From positions 192,232 through 256,231 of the forward strand of contig NZ_JAMFTN010000014.1 in the NCBI RefSeq assembly GCF_023922585.1: a stretch of DNA of 64,000 nt. The letters run 5' to 3'. Source of the stretch: Aliidiomarina quisquiliarum (lineage in GTDB: Bacteria; Pseudomonadota; Gammaproteobacteria; Enterobacterales; Alteromonadaceae). The notes under the pieces were generated by a model. The model saw only the letters and a list, made by a program, of their open reading frames with translations, did no database searches and was not told the origin of the DNA. Shown one piece after another: positions 52,884-61,294 of this stretch; positions within the stretch are counted from its first letter, which is position 1; the number at the start of each line of letters is the position of its first letter. The position numbers were made by a program, and so were the translations under genes.

Positions 52884-54080
52884 ATGAGTCAGCTTAAACA
52901 ATCATGGCATCCGGCCACTCTTAGTATTCATGGCGGCGAGCCCATAGCCGACCCCCACGGGGCGCTTGTGGCTCCTTTGTATCAAACATCTACCTTTGTG
53001 TTTCCAAGTACCCAAGAAGGGGGCGCTCGTTTTGCCGGCGACCAACCCGGTTATATTTATACCCGCTTAGGTAACCCCACGGTGCACCAGCTTGAACAAC
53101 GTGTGGCCGCCCTTGAGGGTATGGCCGCTGCTGCTGCTTCAGCAACCGGTATGGGTGCTATAGCCGCCACCACCATGGCGTTTTTAAAAGCCGGCGACCA
53201 CGTTATTTCCTCCGACTGTATTTATGGCTGTAGCTTTGCCTTGTTTAACGACTTATTTGCCCGTTATGGCATTGAAGTGACTTTTGTCGACATGACCAAC
53301 GTGCAAAACATTAAAGATGCCTACCGCGACACTACCCGCATGGTGTTTTTAGAAACCCCAGCCAACCCGCATTTGCGTATTATCGATATGGCCCCGATCG
53401 GGGACTTTTGTAACCAGCACGATGTGAAGTTTATTGTCGACAATACCTTTATGACGCCATTATTACAGCGCCCAGGCGACTTTGGCGCCCACTTAGTGGT
53501 GCACAGTGCTACGAAGTACTTAAATGGCCATGGCGACGTGGTGGCGGGCATTGTTACCGGTAGCGAAGAAGACATTCATTTAATTAAGTACACCACGTTA
53601 AAAGACATGGGCGCCACCATTTCACCACACGACGCTTGGCTAATTACCCGCGGTTTAAAAACCCTTGCGCTACGTATGGAGCGCCACTGCGAAAATGCCA
53701 ATAAAGTGGCGAGCTTTTTGAATGAACACAACGCCATTGATAAGGTTTACTTTCCAGGTTTAACAAATCACCCGGGCCATGAGTTGGTCGGCGCCAATAA
53801 ACAAATGAAAGCGGCTGGCGCTATTATTGCTTTTGAAATGAAGGGCGGTTATCAAGCCGCCGTCACATTGCTAAATAGCCTTGAAATGATTCGCCTTGCG
53901 GTAAGCCTTGGCGACGCCGAAAGCCTTATTCAGCACCCAGCGTCAATGACCCATTCCCCCTTAACCCCAGAAGCCCGTGCCATCGCAAATATTGGCGAAG
54001 GCTTAGTGCGCTTGTCGGTTGGGCTAGAGCATAGCGACGACATTTTAGCCGACCTAGCCCAAGGGCTTAACGCACTATGA
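52884..54080 (+). CDS. megL: Methionine gamma-lyase
   Basis: PLP enzyme of the Cys/Met metabolism family that cleaves methionine to methanethiol, 2-oxobutyrate and ammonia. The 398-residue product carries Cys116 in DCIYGCSFALF, the residue that distinguishes methionine gamma-lyase in Pseudomonas putida (also Cys116), and the PLP lysine Lys211 in VVHSATKYLNGHGDVVAG, again at the same number. YIYTRLGNPTVHQLE and the closing GLEHSDDILADL are family standards. Cystathionine gamma-lyase/synthase is the alternative, but Cys116 disfavours it. It is 39 bases upstream of phhA and probably co-transcribed. Confidence 0.87.
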   Translation: MSQLKQSWHPATLSIHGGEPIADPHGALVAPLYQTSTFVFPSTQEGGARFAGDQPGYIYTRLGNPTVHQLEQRVAALEGMAAAAASATGMGAIAATTMAFLKAGDHVISSDCIYGCSFALFNDLFARYGIEVTFVDMTNVQNIKDAYRDTTRMVFLETPANPHLRIIDMAPIGDFCNQHDVKFIVDNTFMTPLLQRPGDFGAHLVVHSATKYLNGHGDVVAGIVTGSEEDIHLIKYTTLKDMGATISPHDAWLITRGLKTLALRMERHCENANKVASFLNEHNAIDKVYFPGLTNHPGHELVGANKQMKAAGAIIAFEMKGGYQAAVTLLNSLEMIRLAVSLGDAESLIQHPASMTHSPLTPEARAIANIGEGLVRLSVGLEHSDDILADLAQGLNAL

Positions 54081-54119
54081 AGCAGCGAATAACAATAGAA
54101 TGGATAATGGAGGATCAGC

Positions 54120-54938
54120 ATGAAAGCTAAGAAGCACAGCCAGTATGTGTCTAAAGAGCCTGATGCCAATGGACACATTGCTTGGAGCGATGAGGAAAAC
54201 TCAATATGGCATAACTTAGTTGCGCGCCAATTAAACATTATTACGGGTAAAGCCTGTGACGAATACATGGCCGGTTATGAATTATTAAACCTGCCCCATA
54301 ATCGTATTCCCCAGCTTGCTGAAATAAATACCGTATTAGCGGCCACCACCGGCTGGCAAGTCGCCCCGGTGCCGGCACTCATTCCATTCGACGAGTTTTT
54401 TCGTTTGCTGGCCAATAAACAATTTCCGGTGGCTACCTTTATTCGTAGCCGAGAAGAGTTTGATTACCTGCAAGAGCCCGATATTTTTCATGAAGTATTT
54501 GGCCATTGCCCGCTGTTAACCAACCCCGCATTTGCGCATTTTACCCACCAGTATGGCCGCTTAGGCTATGCGGCTACGCCAAAAGAGCGCGTGTATTTGG
54601 CGCGTTTGTATTGGTTTACGGTAGAATTTGGTTTGCTCGACACGGCACAAGGGCTGCGCATTTATGGTGGTGGTATATTATCGTCACCCGGTGAAACCCT
54701 TTATGCACTGGAAAGCGACACCCCAGAGCGGGTGCCCTTAACACCGCTTGATGCCTTACGTACGCCATACCGAATTGATATTATGCAGCCCATTTATTAC
54801 ACCCTGAAAAGTGTGAATCAGCTGTTTGAAATTTCCGATATGGACATTATGGCCTTGGTGCATGAAGCAATGGAGCTTGGCTTATTCGAGCCGAAATTCC
54901 AGCCAAAAGAAAAAGTAGCAACCGAATCAACAATGTAA
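54120..54938 (+). CDS. phhA: Phenylalanine 4-monooxygenase
   Basis: Iron- and tetrahydropterin-dependent hydroxylase that converts phenylalanine to tyrosine. The 272-residue product is a bacterial, catalytic-domain-only form. Iron ligands are visible as His124 and His129 in [13 protein letters not shown] and Glu169 in [10 protein letters not shown]. The pterin-site segment [17 protein letters not shown] is intact. GGAGG lies before ATG 54120. It is followed by phhB, its pterin-recycling partner, and lies upstream of tyrR and the homogentisate genes. Confidence 0.97.
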   Translation: MKAKKHSQYVSKEPDANGHIAWSDEENSIWHNLVARQLNIITGKACDEYMAGYELLNLPHNRIPQLAEINTVLAATTGWQVAPVPALIPFDEFFRLLANKQFPVATFIRSREEFDYLQEPDIFHEVFGHCPLLTNPAFAHFTHQYGRLGYAATPKERVYLARLYWFTVEFGLLDTAQGLRIYGGGILSSPGETLYALESDTPERVPLTPLDALRTPYRIDIMQPIYYTLKSVNQLFEISDMDIMALVHEAMELGLFEPKFQPKEKVATESTM

Positions 54939-54967
54939 ATTATTATTTTCAAACAAGGGCAGTAAAA

Positions 54968-55309
54968 ATGAGCGAATTAAAAAACCAAGAATGTGAAGCA
55001 TGCCAAGCAGACGCACCCCAAGTGTCAGGCGAAGAGCTAAAAGTACTGATCAAAGAAATTCCAGACTGGGTACCTGAAGTGCGTAACGGCGTTATGCAAC
55101 TAGAGCGGGTGTATAAATTTAAAAACTTTAAACAAGCCTGGGCTTTCTCAAATAAGGTTGCGCAGCTAGCAGAAGACGAATTTCACCACCCGTCGTTATT
55201 GTTAGAGTGGGGTAAGCTAACAGTAACCTGGTGGACCCACGCTATTGGTGGCTTGCACCGCAACGATTTTATTATGGCAGCTAAAACCGACGGTTTGCTA
55301 GACAGTTAA
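54968..55309 (+). CDS. phhB: Pterin-4a-carbinolamine dehydratase
   Basis: Dehydrates 4a-hydroxytetrahydropterin formed by PhhA so that the cofactor can be reduced again. The 113-residue product has the DCoH motif [21 protein letters not shown] with the active-site His pair, and the family stretch [21 protein letters not shown]. It lies 29 bases after phhA and ends the unit at a strong terminator. Confidence 0.96.
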   Translation: MSELKNQECEACQADAPQVSGEELKVLIKEIPDWVPEVRNGVMQLERVYKFKNFKQAWAFSNKVAQLAEDEFHHPSLLLEWGKLTVTWWTHAIGGLHRNDFIMAAKTDGLLDS

Positions 55310-55339
55310 CGGCTAGTACGACTGTAATAACCCGTTCTC

Positions 55340-55383
55340 AAGGCCTGGCTTCGTTATTTTATCGAAGCCAGGCCTTTTGTTTT
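55340..55383 (+). terminator. Rho-independent terminator after phhB
   Basis: AAGGCCTGGCTTCG and CGAAGCCAGGCCTT form a 14-pair stem around a short AT loop, followed by TTTTGTTTT. It separates the phh unit from tyrR. Confidence 0.9.
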
Positions 55384-55445
55384 ACAATGCCACCAAATTC
55401 ATGGCGGCACGGATTAAGTTAATGCTGCAAAACCTCGCTGTTGGC

Positions 55446-55463
55446 TGTATAATTTTATTTACA
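55446..55463 (+). promoter_or_regulatory. TyrR box overlapping the tyrR -10 region
   Basis: TGTATA-ATTTTA-TTTACA differs from the consensus TGTAAA-N6-TTTACA at one position. It contains a perfect TATAAT (55448-55453) that could be the tyrR -10 element. It lies 23 bases before the tyrR start, the expected place for autorepression. Confidence 0.6.
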
Positions 55464-55485
55464 TAACGCTTGGAGGCCCTTTGCA

Positions 55486-57072
55486 ATGCGCCTAGAAATT
55501 ACCTGTAGTGATCGCCTTGGTATTTGCCAAGAGGTGCTTACTATATTGCGCGAGTACGAAATAGACTTACGCGGCATTGAAGTAGACCCTGTGGGTAAAA
55601 TTTATTTAAGTTTTCCCTCGCTTGAGTTCGACGAATTACGCATGCTAATGCCTAAAATTAGGCTGATTCCGAATGTGGAAGACGTTAAAACTGTGTCGTA
55701 CCTGCCTTTTGAGCGTGAACACTTCGAATTTAACTTATTACTGAATGCGCTGCCTAATCCGGTGTTAAGTATTGACGACAAAGGGCGTATTGATATTGCT
55801 AATGCGGCGGTTACGGCGTTGTTAAAGCAAAGCAAAGAGCAGCTGCGGGGCGAGCTTATTGCCGACTGGTCGACCGGTTTTCCACGGCGCTGGTTAGAGC
55901 AAAAGCCCACCGAGCCCTTGGCAGAAAAAATACAACTTGGCGGTACTTGGTATCAAGCCCAAGTATTACCTCTGTGGCTTAACGACAAACAAGGTGAGCC
56001 TGCTTTTGCTGGTGCTGTTATTCATTGCCAAGCCGAGCCCATTCCACCAAACGGCTTAAGTAACGAAGAAAGCTCGGCATTTAATACGGTGCTTACCCAA
56101 CATGCGGGTATTCGCCGTATTCTGCGCGACGCCGCCCGCATGGCGCAATTAGGCGCACCCTTATTACTGGAAGGTGAAACCGGTGTAGGCAAAGAGTTAA
56201 TTGCCCGCGCTTGCCACCAAGCCAGCAGCCGCGCCAACGAGCCGTTTTTGGCGGTAAACTGTGGCGCCTTACCCGACAATGTGGCGGAAAGTGAGCTGTT
56301 TGGTTATGGCCCTGGTATTTTTACCCACCACCCACAAGGTAAAAAAGGTATTTTTGAACAAGCGAACGGTGGCACGGTGTTGCTCGACTCTGTAGCCGAC
56401 ATGTCGCAAGAATTACAAGCCAAATTATTACGTTTTTTAGAAGACGGTTCGTTTCGACGTATTGGCGAAGAGCAAATGGTGAGCGTAGACATTCGGCTCA
56501 TTTGTTTAGCCCGCGGTGAACTATTAGAAAAAGTAGAGCAGGGCAGCTTTCGTGAAGACTTGTATTACCGGCTAAATGTATTAAGCCTTTACTTGCCGCC
56601 ACTACGCGAGCGGAAGGGCGACATTGAACTATTAACCGAGCATTTTGTGTATAAGTTTTGTTCGGCCTTACAACGGCCAATGGCCCAGGTGTCGAAGGCC
56701 TGTATGAAGCATTTAGTTCAATACAGCTGGCCGGGTAATGTGCGCCAATTGGAAAACACCTTATACCGAGCGGTGTCTATGCTTGAAGGCAACACCCTTG
56801 AGCCGGGCCATATTTTATTACCCGACACCACCCCGTCGTTTGATCCACTTGCCATCGACCTAGGTGAAGAAAGCCTTGAAACGGCGGTGAAGCGGTTTGA
56901 AAGCTCGCTATTAAAACGACTTTACCCAAGCTACCCAAGTACCCGCCAACTCGCGGCAAAGCTGGGCTTAAGCCACACGGCCATTGCCAATAAGCTACGG
57001 GAGTACGGCATTGGTAAACAACGCCGCACGGCAAAGCGTACAAAAAACGATACAGACGGCCAAGCCGAGTAA
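55486..57072 (+). CDS. tyrR: Transcriptional regulator TyrR
   Basis: Regulator of aromatic amino acid metabolism responding to tyrosine and phenylalanine. The 528-residue product has an N-terminal ACT domain (MRLEITCSDRLGICQEVLTIL, IDLRGIEVDP), a PAS domain (about residues 80-190), an AAA+ domain (Walker A GETGVGKELIARACHQ, Walker B GGTVLLDSVA, WPGNVRQLENTLYRA) and a C-terminal helix-turn-helix (STRQLAAKLGLSHTAIANKLREYGIG). The sigma-54 contact loop GAFTGA is lost (PGIFTHH), as in E. coli TyrR, so it acts on sigma-70 promoters. It sits between phhAB and the tyrosine catabolic operon. Confidence 0.95.
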   Translation: MRLEITCSDRLGICQEVLTILREYEIDLRGIEVDPVGKIYLSFPSLEFDELRMLMPKIRLIPNVEDVKTVSYLPFEREHFEFNLLLNALPNPVLSIDDKGRIDIANAAVTALLKQSKEQLRGELIADWSTGFPRRWLEQKPTEPLAEKIQLGGTWYQAQVLPLWLNDKQGEPAFAGAVIHCQAEPIPPNGLSNEESSAFNTVLTQHAGIRRILRDAARMAQLGAPLLLEGETGVGKELIARACHQASSRANEPFLAVNCGALPDNVAESELFGYGPGIFTHHPQGKKGIFEQANGGTVLLDSVADMSQELQAKLLRFLEDGSFRRIGEEQMVSVDIRLICLARGELLEKVEQGSFREDLYYRLNVLSLYLPPLRERKGDIELLTEHFVYKFCSALQRPMAQVSKACMKHLVQYSWPGNVRQLENTLYRAVSMLEGNTLEPGHILLPDTTPSFDPLAIDLGEESLETAVKRFESSLLKRLYPSYPSTRQLAAKLGLSHTAIANKLREYGIGKQRRTAKRTKNDTDGQAE

Positions 57073-57106
57073 AGAAATATTTCCACATTAAAGGCTGCAT
57101 GGCATT

Positions 57107-57149
57107 AAAAAGGGCGTTTGTAACAAATTGGTTACACATGCCCTTTTTT
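57107..57149 (+). terminator. tyrR terminator containing a TyrR box
   Basis: AAAAAGGGC (57107-57115) pairs with GCCC plus T run (57140-57149). The loop region is TGTAAC-AAATTG-GTTACA (57119-57136), itself an inverted repeat that continues the stem. The structure is a terminator and the DNA is also a TyrR-box-like operator. Confidence 0.7.
57119..57136 (+). promoter_or_regulatory. TyrR box upstream of hppD
   Basis: TGTAAC-AAATTG-GTTACA is a perfect inverted repeat with the TyrR spacing, one mismatch per half-site from TGTAAA-N6-TTTACA. It lies about 190 bases before hppD, inside the tyrR terminator. Confidence 0.55.
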
Positions 57150-57323
57150 CATACACCCGTATGAACTTTGCGAAAAGCTAGCCAAACACCCCCCGTACGC
57201 GCTACAAGAGATACCAACAAAGAAGTAACAAAACCATAAATTAAGAAGCTTGTGGTCTACACGAGTACGCTTTTGTACAACAACATGACACACAGGCCAT
57301 TTATTACAACAGGAGTTGAATTC

Positions 57324-58400
57324 ATGTCTGATCAAAAAATTAATCCAATGGGTACCGACGGTTTCGAGTTTGTTGAATACACTGCACCAGACGAAAAAGG
57401 TATTCAGGCACTGAAAGACTTATTCAAGCAACTTGGCTTTACTGAAGTAGCGAAGCATCGCCGTAAAGAAGTATGGCTGTATAAGCAAAACGACATTAAC
57501 TTTATTATAAATGCCCAGCCAAGCTCGCAAGCAGAAACCTTCGCTTCAGCTCACGGTGCAAGCGTATGCGGTATGGCATGGCGGGTAAAAGACGCCGAGC
57601 ACGCCTTTAAACATGCATTAGCAAACGGCGCCAAAGAATTTAAAGCCGACGTTGGTGTAATGGAGCTGAATATTCCTGCCGTGTATGGCATTGGTGAAAG
57701 CGCACTGTATTTCGTTGACCGCTACGGCCAGCACAGCATTTACGACGTCGACTTCCAGTTTTACGACAACTGGGAAGCCGAAATGTTGAAGAATGAATCG
57801 GGCATGGACTTAGTCGACCACCTTACCCATAACGTGTTCCGTGGCAACATGGACGTTTGGGCTGGATTCTATGAGCGCATTGCCAACTTCCGCGAAGTGC
57901 GTTACTTCGACATTGAAGGCAAGCTAACGGGTTTAATTAGCCGCGCCATGACCTCGCCTTGCGGTAAAATTCGTATTCCTATTAACGAGTCGCACGACGA
58001 CAAGTCACAAATTGAAGAATACTTACGCGAATATAAAGGTGAAGGTATTCAGCATATTGCCATGAACAGTAACGACATTTATCACACGGTGCGTACCCTA
58101 CGCGACGGCGGTATGGAGTTTATGCCTACCCCAGATACTTATTACGAAATGATTGATGAGCGGGTAGAAGGGCACACGGAAAACGTGGAAGACTTAAAAG
58201 ACTTACGGGTACTGATTGATGGTGCGCCCTTAAAAGACGGTATTTTGCTGCAAATATTTACCAAAACAGTAATTGGCCCTGTGTTCTTCGAAATTATTCA
58301 GCGTAAAGGCAATGAAGGCTTCGGCGAAGGTAACTTTAAAGCTTTGTTTGAATCGATTGAAGAGGACCAAATACGCCGCGGAGTATTAAGCGATGCGTAA
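57324..58400 (+). CDS. hppD: 4-hydroxyphenylpyruvate dioxygenase
   Basis: Non-heme iron enzyme converting 4-hydroxyphenylpyruvate to homogentisate in tyrosine breakdown. The 358-residue product has two vicinal-oxygen-chelate domains; predicted metal ligands are His166 (VDHLTHNVF), His244 (GIQHIAM) and Glu323 (PVFFEIIQRKG). The N-terminus GTDGFEFVEYTAPD is typical. The frame is open from 57252, but ATG 57324 with AGGAG at 57311-57315 gives the family length. It overlaps hmgA by eight bases. The tyrosine aminotransferase that would supply its substrate is not in the window. Confidence 0.97.
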   Translation: MSDQKINPMGTDGFEFVEYTAPDEKGIQALKDLFKQLGFTEVAKHRRKEVWLYKQNDINFIINAQPSSQAETFASAHGASVCGMAWRVKDAEHAFKHALANGAKEFKADVGVMELNIPAVYGIGESALYFVDRYGQHSIYDVDFQFYDNWEAEMLKNESGMDLVDHLTHNVFRGNMDVWAGFYERIANFREVRYFDIEGKLTGLISRAMTSPCGKIRIPINESHDDKSQIEEYLREYKGEGIQHIAMNSNDIYHTVRTLRDGGMEFMPTPDTYYEMIDERVEGHTENVEDLKDLRVLIDGAPLKDGILLQIFTKTVIGPVFFEIIQRKGNEGFGEGNFKALFESIEEDQIRRGVLSDA

Positions 58401-59526
58401 ACCTATCTCGTTTCCGAAACAAGTGGGTACGGCTTCGCGCCAAGCCCACGCTGATTTCCCACCAGAAGCTATTTATGAACGGGAGGCCGGCCGAAGTGGA
58501 TTCTTCGGCCCAGCCACGCACTTTCATCATACCCATGCGCCTACGGGCTGGAGTAGCTGGGAAGGCCCATTGCGACCACGGGCTTTTAATTTTCACCAAA
58601 TGCAAGAGCTCAATACGGCCTCGCCCTGGATGGCACCTCACTTATTGCATAACGCCCACTGCAAGTTTCGTATTTGGCACGTTAGTGAGCCCATGAAAAA
58701 GCTAGCCCGTAACTCCGATGGCGACGATTTGTTGTTTATCCACGAGGGTGGCGGTGAGTTTTTTTGCGACTATGGCCATTTAACCTTGCGCGACGGTGAC
58801 TATTTAGTTATTCCACGCTCAACCAATTGGCGCTTAGAGCCTAGTTCGGCCATGCAAATTGTCATGATAGAAACCACCAATGGCTCGTATCAGTTGCCCG
58901 ATAAAGGCTTGGTGGGGAATCATGCTATTTTTGATCCGGCCTGTTTAGACGTACCAGAAATCAACCAAGCCTTTAAAGATCAATACAGCAACGACAGCTG
59001 GCAAGTAGAGGTGAAACGGCACGGCGAAGTGTCGGTGATTACCTTTCCTTACAACCCCCTTGATGTGGTGGGTTGGCATGGCGACTTAGCCCCCGTGCGG
59101 GTAAATTGGCGCGACTTTAGACCGTTGATGAGCCACCGTTATCACTTACCACCTTCGGCCCATACCACTTTTGTGGCCGAACGGTTTGTGGTGTGTACCT
59201 TTGTACCACGGCCGATTGAAAGCGACCCAGGGGCGTCGAAAGTGCCTTTCTATCATAACAACGACGATTACGACGAAGTGTTGTTTTATCATGCGGGCGA
59301 CTTCTTTAGCCGTGATAATATTGCCAAGGGCTCGGTAACTTTTCACCCCGCTGGCTTTACTCACGGGCCGCACCCGAAGGCCTTTCAAGCGGGTTTAGAA
59401 TATAAAAAGAAATTCACCGACGAAGTGGCACTGATGCTCGACACGCGCGATGCGCTTAGTGTTGGCGAAGCGGCCCTAGCTGTTGAAAACCCAGACTATG
59501 TGAATAGCTGGCAGGAGAAGAAATAA
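58393..59526 (+). CDS. hmgA: Homogentisate 1,2-dioxygenase
   Basis: Opens the aromatic ring of homogentisate to maleylacetoacetate using non-heme iron. The 377-residue product is shorter than the 430-440 residue Pseudomonas and human enzymes and belongs to the shorter bacterial branch. The C-terminal cupin has the metal-site segments PFYHNNDDYDEVLFYHAGDF and GSVTFHPAGFTHGPHPKAF, with candidate His/Glu/His ligands. ATG 58393 overlaps the hppD end, and the stop overlaps the fahA start by one base (TAATG), so all are coupled. Confidence 0.93.
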   Translation: MRKPISFPKQVGTASRQAHADFPPEAIYEREAGRSGFFGPATHFHHTHAPTGWSSWEGPLRPRAFNFHQMQELNTASPWMAPHLLHNAHCKFRIWHVSEPMKKLARNSDGDDLLFIHEGGGEFFCDYGHLTLRDGDYLVIPRSTNWRLEPSSAMQIVMIETTNGSYQLPDKGLVGNHAIFDPACLDVPEINQAFKDQYSNDSWQVEVKRHGEVSVITFPYNPLDVVGWHGDLAPVRVNWRDFRPLMSHRYHLPPSAHTTFVAERFVVCTFVPRPIESDPGASKVPFYHNNDDYDEVLFYHAGDFFSRDNIAKGSVTFHPAGFTHGPHPKAFQAGLEYKKKFTDEVALMLDTRDALSVGEAALAVENPDYVNSWQEKK

Positions 59527-60551
59527 TGAAATTGGCAACCTACCGCAATGGTACCCGCGACGGCTATTTAGTTGTTGTAAGTAAAGACTTAACCCGCGCC
59601 GTGGCCGTACCTGAAATTGCGGCTACCTTGCAAGACGCCCTCGACCGCTGGCAAGACGTTGAGCCGCAATTACGCGAAGTATATATTGCGCTTAACAACA
59701 ACAAATTAGCCGACGCTGTGGCTTTCGATGAAAGTGCCTGCGAGTCGCCCTTACCACGTGCATACCAATGGGCCGACGGTAGTGCCTATGTAAACCACGT
59801 GGAATTAGTGCGTAAAGCCCGTGGGGCAGAAATTCCAGAAAGCTTTTGGCATGATCCCCTCATGTACCAAGGTGGCTCCGACGCCTTTATAGGCCCGCGC
59901 CAAGACGTACCTTTACCTAGCGACGAGTGGGGTATCGACTTTGAGGCGGAAATCGCCGTTATTACCGACGACGTGCCAATGGCAGTGAACTCAGCCACAG
60001 CTGGTGAGCACATTAAGCTACTCATGCTGGTGAATGACGTGTCGCTGCGTGGCCTTATTCCGGGTGAACTGGCTAAAGGTTTTGGTTTTTTTCAGTCGAA
60101 ACCCTCTTCGGTGTTTTCGCCGGTGGCAATTACTCCAGACGAGCTAGGGGAACATTGGCAAGACACCAAAGTGCATTTGCCGTTAATGTCGACCTATAAC
60201 AAGGCCTTGTTTGGCAAACCTAATGCGGGCGAAGACATGACCTTCAACTTTGCTCAGTTAGTGGCCCACGCGGCAAAATCACGCCCTTTAAGTGCGGGTA
60301 CTATTATTGGCTCAGGTACCGTGTCGAACAAGCAAGGCACTGAACATGGCAGTAGCATCGCGGAAGGCGGTGTGGGTTATAGCTGTATTGCTGAAATACG
60401 CATGATCGAAACCATTCGCGACGGCAAACCAAGTACGCCATTTATGAGCTTTGGCGACAGCATTCGTATTGAAATGTTAGATGAGCAGGGCGCTTCCATT
60501 TTTGGCGCAATTGACCAAAAAATGGTGAAGTATCAAGGGCCAAATTCGTGA
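59526..60551 (+). CDS. fahA: Fumarylacetoacetate hydrolase
   Basis: Hydrolyses fumarylacetoacetate to fumarate and acetoacetate, the last step of tyrosine breakdown. The 341-residue product has the FAH-family metal segment GIDFEAEIAVITDDV and VNDVSLRGLIPGEL, followed by FQSKPSSVFSPVAI and SAGTIIGSGTVSNKQG. The family also includes other 2-oxo-acid hydrolases, but the setting between hmgA and maiA fixes the substrate with good confidence. It overlaps both neighbours. Confidence 0.94.
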   Translation: MKLATYRNGTRDGYLVVVSKDLTRAVAVPEIAATLQDALDRWQDVEPQLREVYIALNNNKLADAVAFDESACESPLPRAYQWADGSAYVNHVELVRKARGAEIPESFWHDPLMYQGGSDAFIGPRQDVPLPSDEWGIDFEAEIAVITDDVPMAVNSATAGEHIKLLMLVNDVSLRGLIPGELAKGFGFFQSKPSSVFSPVAITPDELGEHWQDTKVHLPLMSTYNKALFGKPNAGEDMTFNFAQLVAHAAKSRPLSAGTIIGSGTVSNKQGTEHGSSIAEGGVGYSCIAEIRMIETIRDGKPSTPFMSFGDSIRIEMLDEQGASIFGAIDQKMVKYQGPNS

Positions 60552-61201
60552 AACTGTACGGTTACTGGCGCTCGTCGGCAAGTTACCGCACCCGTATAGC
60601 GCTGCACTTAAAAGAATTGGCTTTTGACTATGTGCCGGTGCATTTAGTGCGCGGCGGCGGTGAGCAAAAACAAGCCGACTATAAAAAGCTAAATCCAATA
60701 GGGCTGGTGCCTACCTTGGTGGATGGTGATTTTACCATTAACCAGTCGCTGGCCATTATTGAGTACCTAGACACTTTACACCCAGACGTACGCTTGATTC
60801 CAACCGATCCGCAACAAGCGGCAATTGTGCGTATGTTGGCGCTTGATATGGCGGCCGAGCTACAACCCATTACCAACTTACGGGTGCTGCAGTATTTAAC
60901 GGGCACCTTAAAGGTTACTGATGAAACACGCTTGGCGTGGATTCATCATTGGGTGAACACTACCTTTAGTGCCTTCGAGCAGCGCCTACACCAACACGCA
61001 GGCAGTTGCTGTGTTGGCGACACGGTAAGCTTGGCCGACATTTGTTTAGTACCACAGGTATATAATGCCAAGCGCTTTAAGGTCGACTTAAGCCCTTATC
61101 CGAAAATTATGGCGGTATATAAACACTTAGAAAGCCTTGCTGCCTTTCAACGGGCACGACCCGAAGCTCAACCCGACGCTGAACCCGACGCTAAAGGATG
61201 A
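60548..61201 (+). CDS. maiA: Maleylacetoacetate isomerase (zeta-class GST)
   Basis: Glutathione-dependent cis-trans isomerase that turns maleylacetoacetate into fumarylacetoacetate. The 217-residue zeta-class GST has the catalytic loop YWRSSASYRTRIAL (SSxxxR motif), NPIGLVPTLVDGDF, INQSLAIIEYLD, and the C-terminal motif SLADICLVPQVYNAKRF. The start is GTG 60548 overlapping the fahA stop (GTGA). The gene order has fahA before maiA, with both in the hppD-hmgA operon. The last residues contain a short PDAEPDAKG repeat-like tail. Confidence 0.94.
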   Translation: MKLYGYWRSSASYRTRIALHLKELAFDYVPVHLVRGGGEQKQADYKKLNPIGLVPTLVDGDFTINQSLAIIEYLDTLHPDVRLIPTDPQQAAIVRMLALDMAAELQPITNLRVLQYLTGTLKVTDETRLAWIHHWVNTTFSAFEQRLHQHAGSCCVGDTVSLADICLVPQVYNAKRFKVDLSPYPKIMAVYKHLESLAAFQRARPEAQPDAEPDAKG

Positions 61202-61216
61202 CCATTAAACGCAATC

Positions 61217-61246
61217 GCGCTCGCCACCAGCGGGCGCTTTTGCTTT
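61217..61246 (+). terminator. Terminator after maiA
   Basis: GCGCTCGC and GCGGGCGC pair (one G-T wobble) around CACCA, followed by TTTTGCTTT, just past the maiA stop. Confidence 0.75.
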
Positions 61247-61294
61247 AATAGGGCACAACTTTCAGTAGCCTAGAAATTTATATAGGAACGAAGA

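Noticed and set aside
57240-57300. Further TyrR-like sequence (TGTACA-ACAACA-TGACAC) before hppD
   Set aside because: The right half matches too few consensus positions.
61150-61201. Short repeat PDAEPDAKG at the end of MaiA
   Set aside because: Only two partial copies; an unstructured tail explains it.
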